Origin: JAATGA01 sp047605605
GTDB lineage: Bacteria > Pseudomonadota > Alphaproteobacteria > Rhodobacterales > Rhodobacteraceae
Direction: 5' to 3'
DNA length: 6,837 nt
NCBI GenBank assembly: GCA_047605605.1
Contig: JASGFG010000115.1
Span: 1 to 6,837, forward strand
Position numbers and translations under genes: made by a program. The notes beneath the pieces are model-generated. The model had not been told where the DNA came from, did no database searches, and saw nothing but the letters and a program-made list of their open reading frames with translations. This document shows, piece by piece, positions 5,919 through 6,837 of the stretch. Numbering within the stretch: the first letter of the stretch is position 1; every line of letters starts with the position of its first letter.

Positions 5919-6837
5919 ATGGCTGAACTGAATGGCGGGCAGATCCTCGTCAAATCGCTGGTGGCCCTGGGCGCCACCAAGAGTTTCGGCGTGCCGGGGG
6001 AAAGCTATCTGGCGGTGCTGGATGCGCTTTACGACACGCAAGGGCAGCTGGACTATGTGCTGTGCCGGAACGAGGGCGGGGCGTCCTTCATGGCGGCGGC
6101 CTATGGCAAGCTGACCGGGCAGCCCGGCATCTGTTTCGTCACCCGCGGGCCGGGGGCGACCAACGCCTCGATCGGGGTGCATACGGCGATGCAGGACAGC
6201 GCGCCGATGATCCTGTTCGTCGGGCAGGTCGGCACCGACATGAAGGGCCGCGAGGCGTTTCAGGAAGTCGACTATCCCGCCGTCTTTGGCACGATGGCGA
6301 AATGGGCGGTGGAGATCGACCAGATCGACCGCATCCCCGAAATCCTTGCGCGGGCCTGGACCGTGGCACTGACCGGGCGGCCCGGCCCGGTGGTGGTGGC
6401 CCTGCCCGAGGATATGCTGACCTCGCTGTCCTCTGCCCTGCCGCTGACCGGCCCGGCGCGGATCGCGGAACCGGCACCCGAGGCGGGGGCGCTGGCCGAT
6501 GCGCTGGCGCTGCTGGCGGGGGCGGAGCGCCCCGCGATCCTGCTGGGCGGGTGCAACTGGACGGATGCGGGGCGGGCGGCATTTCAGGCATTTGCCGAAG
6601 GGTCCGACATCCCGGTCATCGCGGCCCTGCGTTATCAGGACATGTTCGACAACCATTCTCCGGTTTATGCGGGCGATCTGGGTCTTGGTCTGGCCGAAGG
6701 CGTGCGCACAACGATGCGCGACGCCGATGTGGTTCTGGCCGTGAACACCCGGTTCGGAGAGATTTCGACCGAAGGCTATACGCTGTTCGCCGTGCCGGTG
6801 CCGAAGCAGAAGGTCATTCACGTCCATGCCTCGCCCG
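5919..6837 (+). CDS. Thiamine-diphosphate-dependent enzyme (acetolactate synthase/benzoylformate decarboxylase superfamily), 3' end outside window
   Basis: The frame stays open from the ATG at 5919 to the window edge, giving 306 codons of a protein expected to be around 550 residues. A strong GGAAGGGAGG (5904-5913) precedes the start. The PYR domain covers about 1-170: SFGVPGESYLAVLDAL (22-37), the catalytic glutamate E52 in CRNEGGASFMAAAYGK, TRGPGATNASIG (75-86), then GREAFQEVD (110-118) and GRPGPVVVALPEDM (153-166). The central domain starts near 190, with AILLGG (206-211) and VIHVHASP at the edge. The C-terminal PP domain, with the GDG...N ThDP/Mg site, is outside the window. The GVPGESY segment differs from the GYPGG usual in biosynthetic acetolactate synthases. 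It is therefore probably a paralogous carboligase or decarboxylase and not IlvB. The adjacent SDR might reduce its product. The reaction is unassigned. Confidence 0.92.
   Translation, partial: MAELNGGQILVKSLVALGATKSFGVPGESYLAVLDALYDTQGQLDYVLCRNEGGASFMAAAYGKLTGQPGICFVTRGPGATNASIGVHTAMQDSAPMILFVGQVGTDMKGREAFQEVDYPAVFGTMAKWAVEIDQIDRIPEILARAWTVALTGRPGPVVVALPEDMLTSLSSALPLTGPARIAEPAPEAGALADALALLAGAERPAILLGGCNWTDAGRAAFQAFAEGSDIPVIAALRYQDMFDNHSPVYAGDLGLGLAEGVRTTMRDADVVLAVNTRFGEISTEGYTLFAVPVPKQKVIHVHASP

Noticed and set aside
5055..6827. A 590-codon leftward open frame antisense to the SDR and ThDP genes
   Set aside because: It has the same Arg/His/Gly/Pro-rich composition typical of antisense frames in GC-rich DNA and no family signature. 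The sense genes carry complete catalytic motifs.

Overview
The window is GC-rich bacterial DNA with tightly packed genes, strong G/C bias at third codon positions and Shine-Dalgarno sites of the AAGGGG/GGGAG kind. The DapD sequence type, the gene repertoire and the intergenic elements with the core AGGATATTT next to a G/C hairpin suggest an alphaproteobacterium, most likely Rhodobacteraceae (Paracoccus, Rhodobacter or Roseobacter relatives). That placement is inferred from sequence character and was not searched.

Layout. Bases 1-654 (+) are the C-terminal part of a DadA/DAO-type FAD-dependent amine or amino-acid oxidase; its start lies outside the window. Next, on the same strand, is a FUSC-type (fusaric acid resistance-like) integral membrane protein (718-1809). 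It converges on dapD (1881-2720, -), the tetrahydrodipicolinate N-succinyltransferase of lysine/diaminopimelate synthesis. A compact 86-bp divergent region with overlapping promoter-like boxes separates dapD from a LOG-family nucleotide phosphoribohydrolase-like gene (2807-3622, +). That gene converges on a YcaQ/AlkX-type DNA glycosylase (HTH_42) gene (3721-4935, -). After a 236-bp divergent region come a classical short-chain dehydrogenase/reductase (5172-5885, +) and, 33 bp later on the same strand, a thiamine-diphosphate-dependent enzyme of the acetolactate synthase/benzoylformate decarboxylase superfamily (from 5919, running off the right edge).

How the parts fit. The genes belong to separate small transcription units and not to one pathway: lysine/cell-wall precursor synthesis (dapD), nucleotide housekeeping (LOG), DNA repair (ycaQ), a possible export or envelope protein (FUSC), and a likely two-gene metabolic operon (SDR plus ThDP enzyme). 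No stretch longer than 300 bases lacks a gene.

Structure not explained by the genes. (1) A 22-bp perfect palindrome lies inside the ycaQ coding sequence at 4319-4340. Its inner 16 bases fit the GTT-N4-GC-N4-AAC pattern that I recall for repABC-plasmid parS sites, and its outer arms resemble chromosomal parS. (2) Three related intergenic elements each join a perfect G/C hairpin to an AGGATATTT box. Two sit between convergent genes, as a bidirectional terminator would; the third sits in a divergent region where a terminator role does not fit. No large new system such as a defence island, CRISPR array or prophage is visible.
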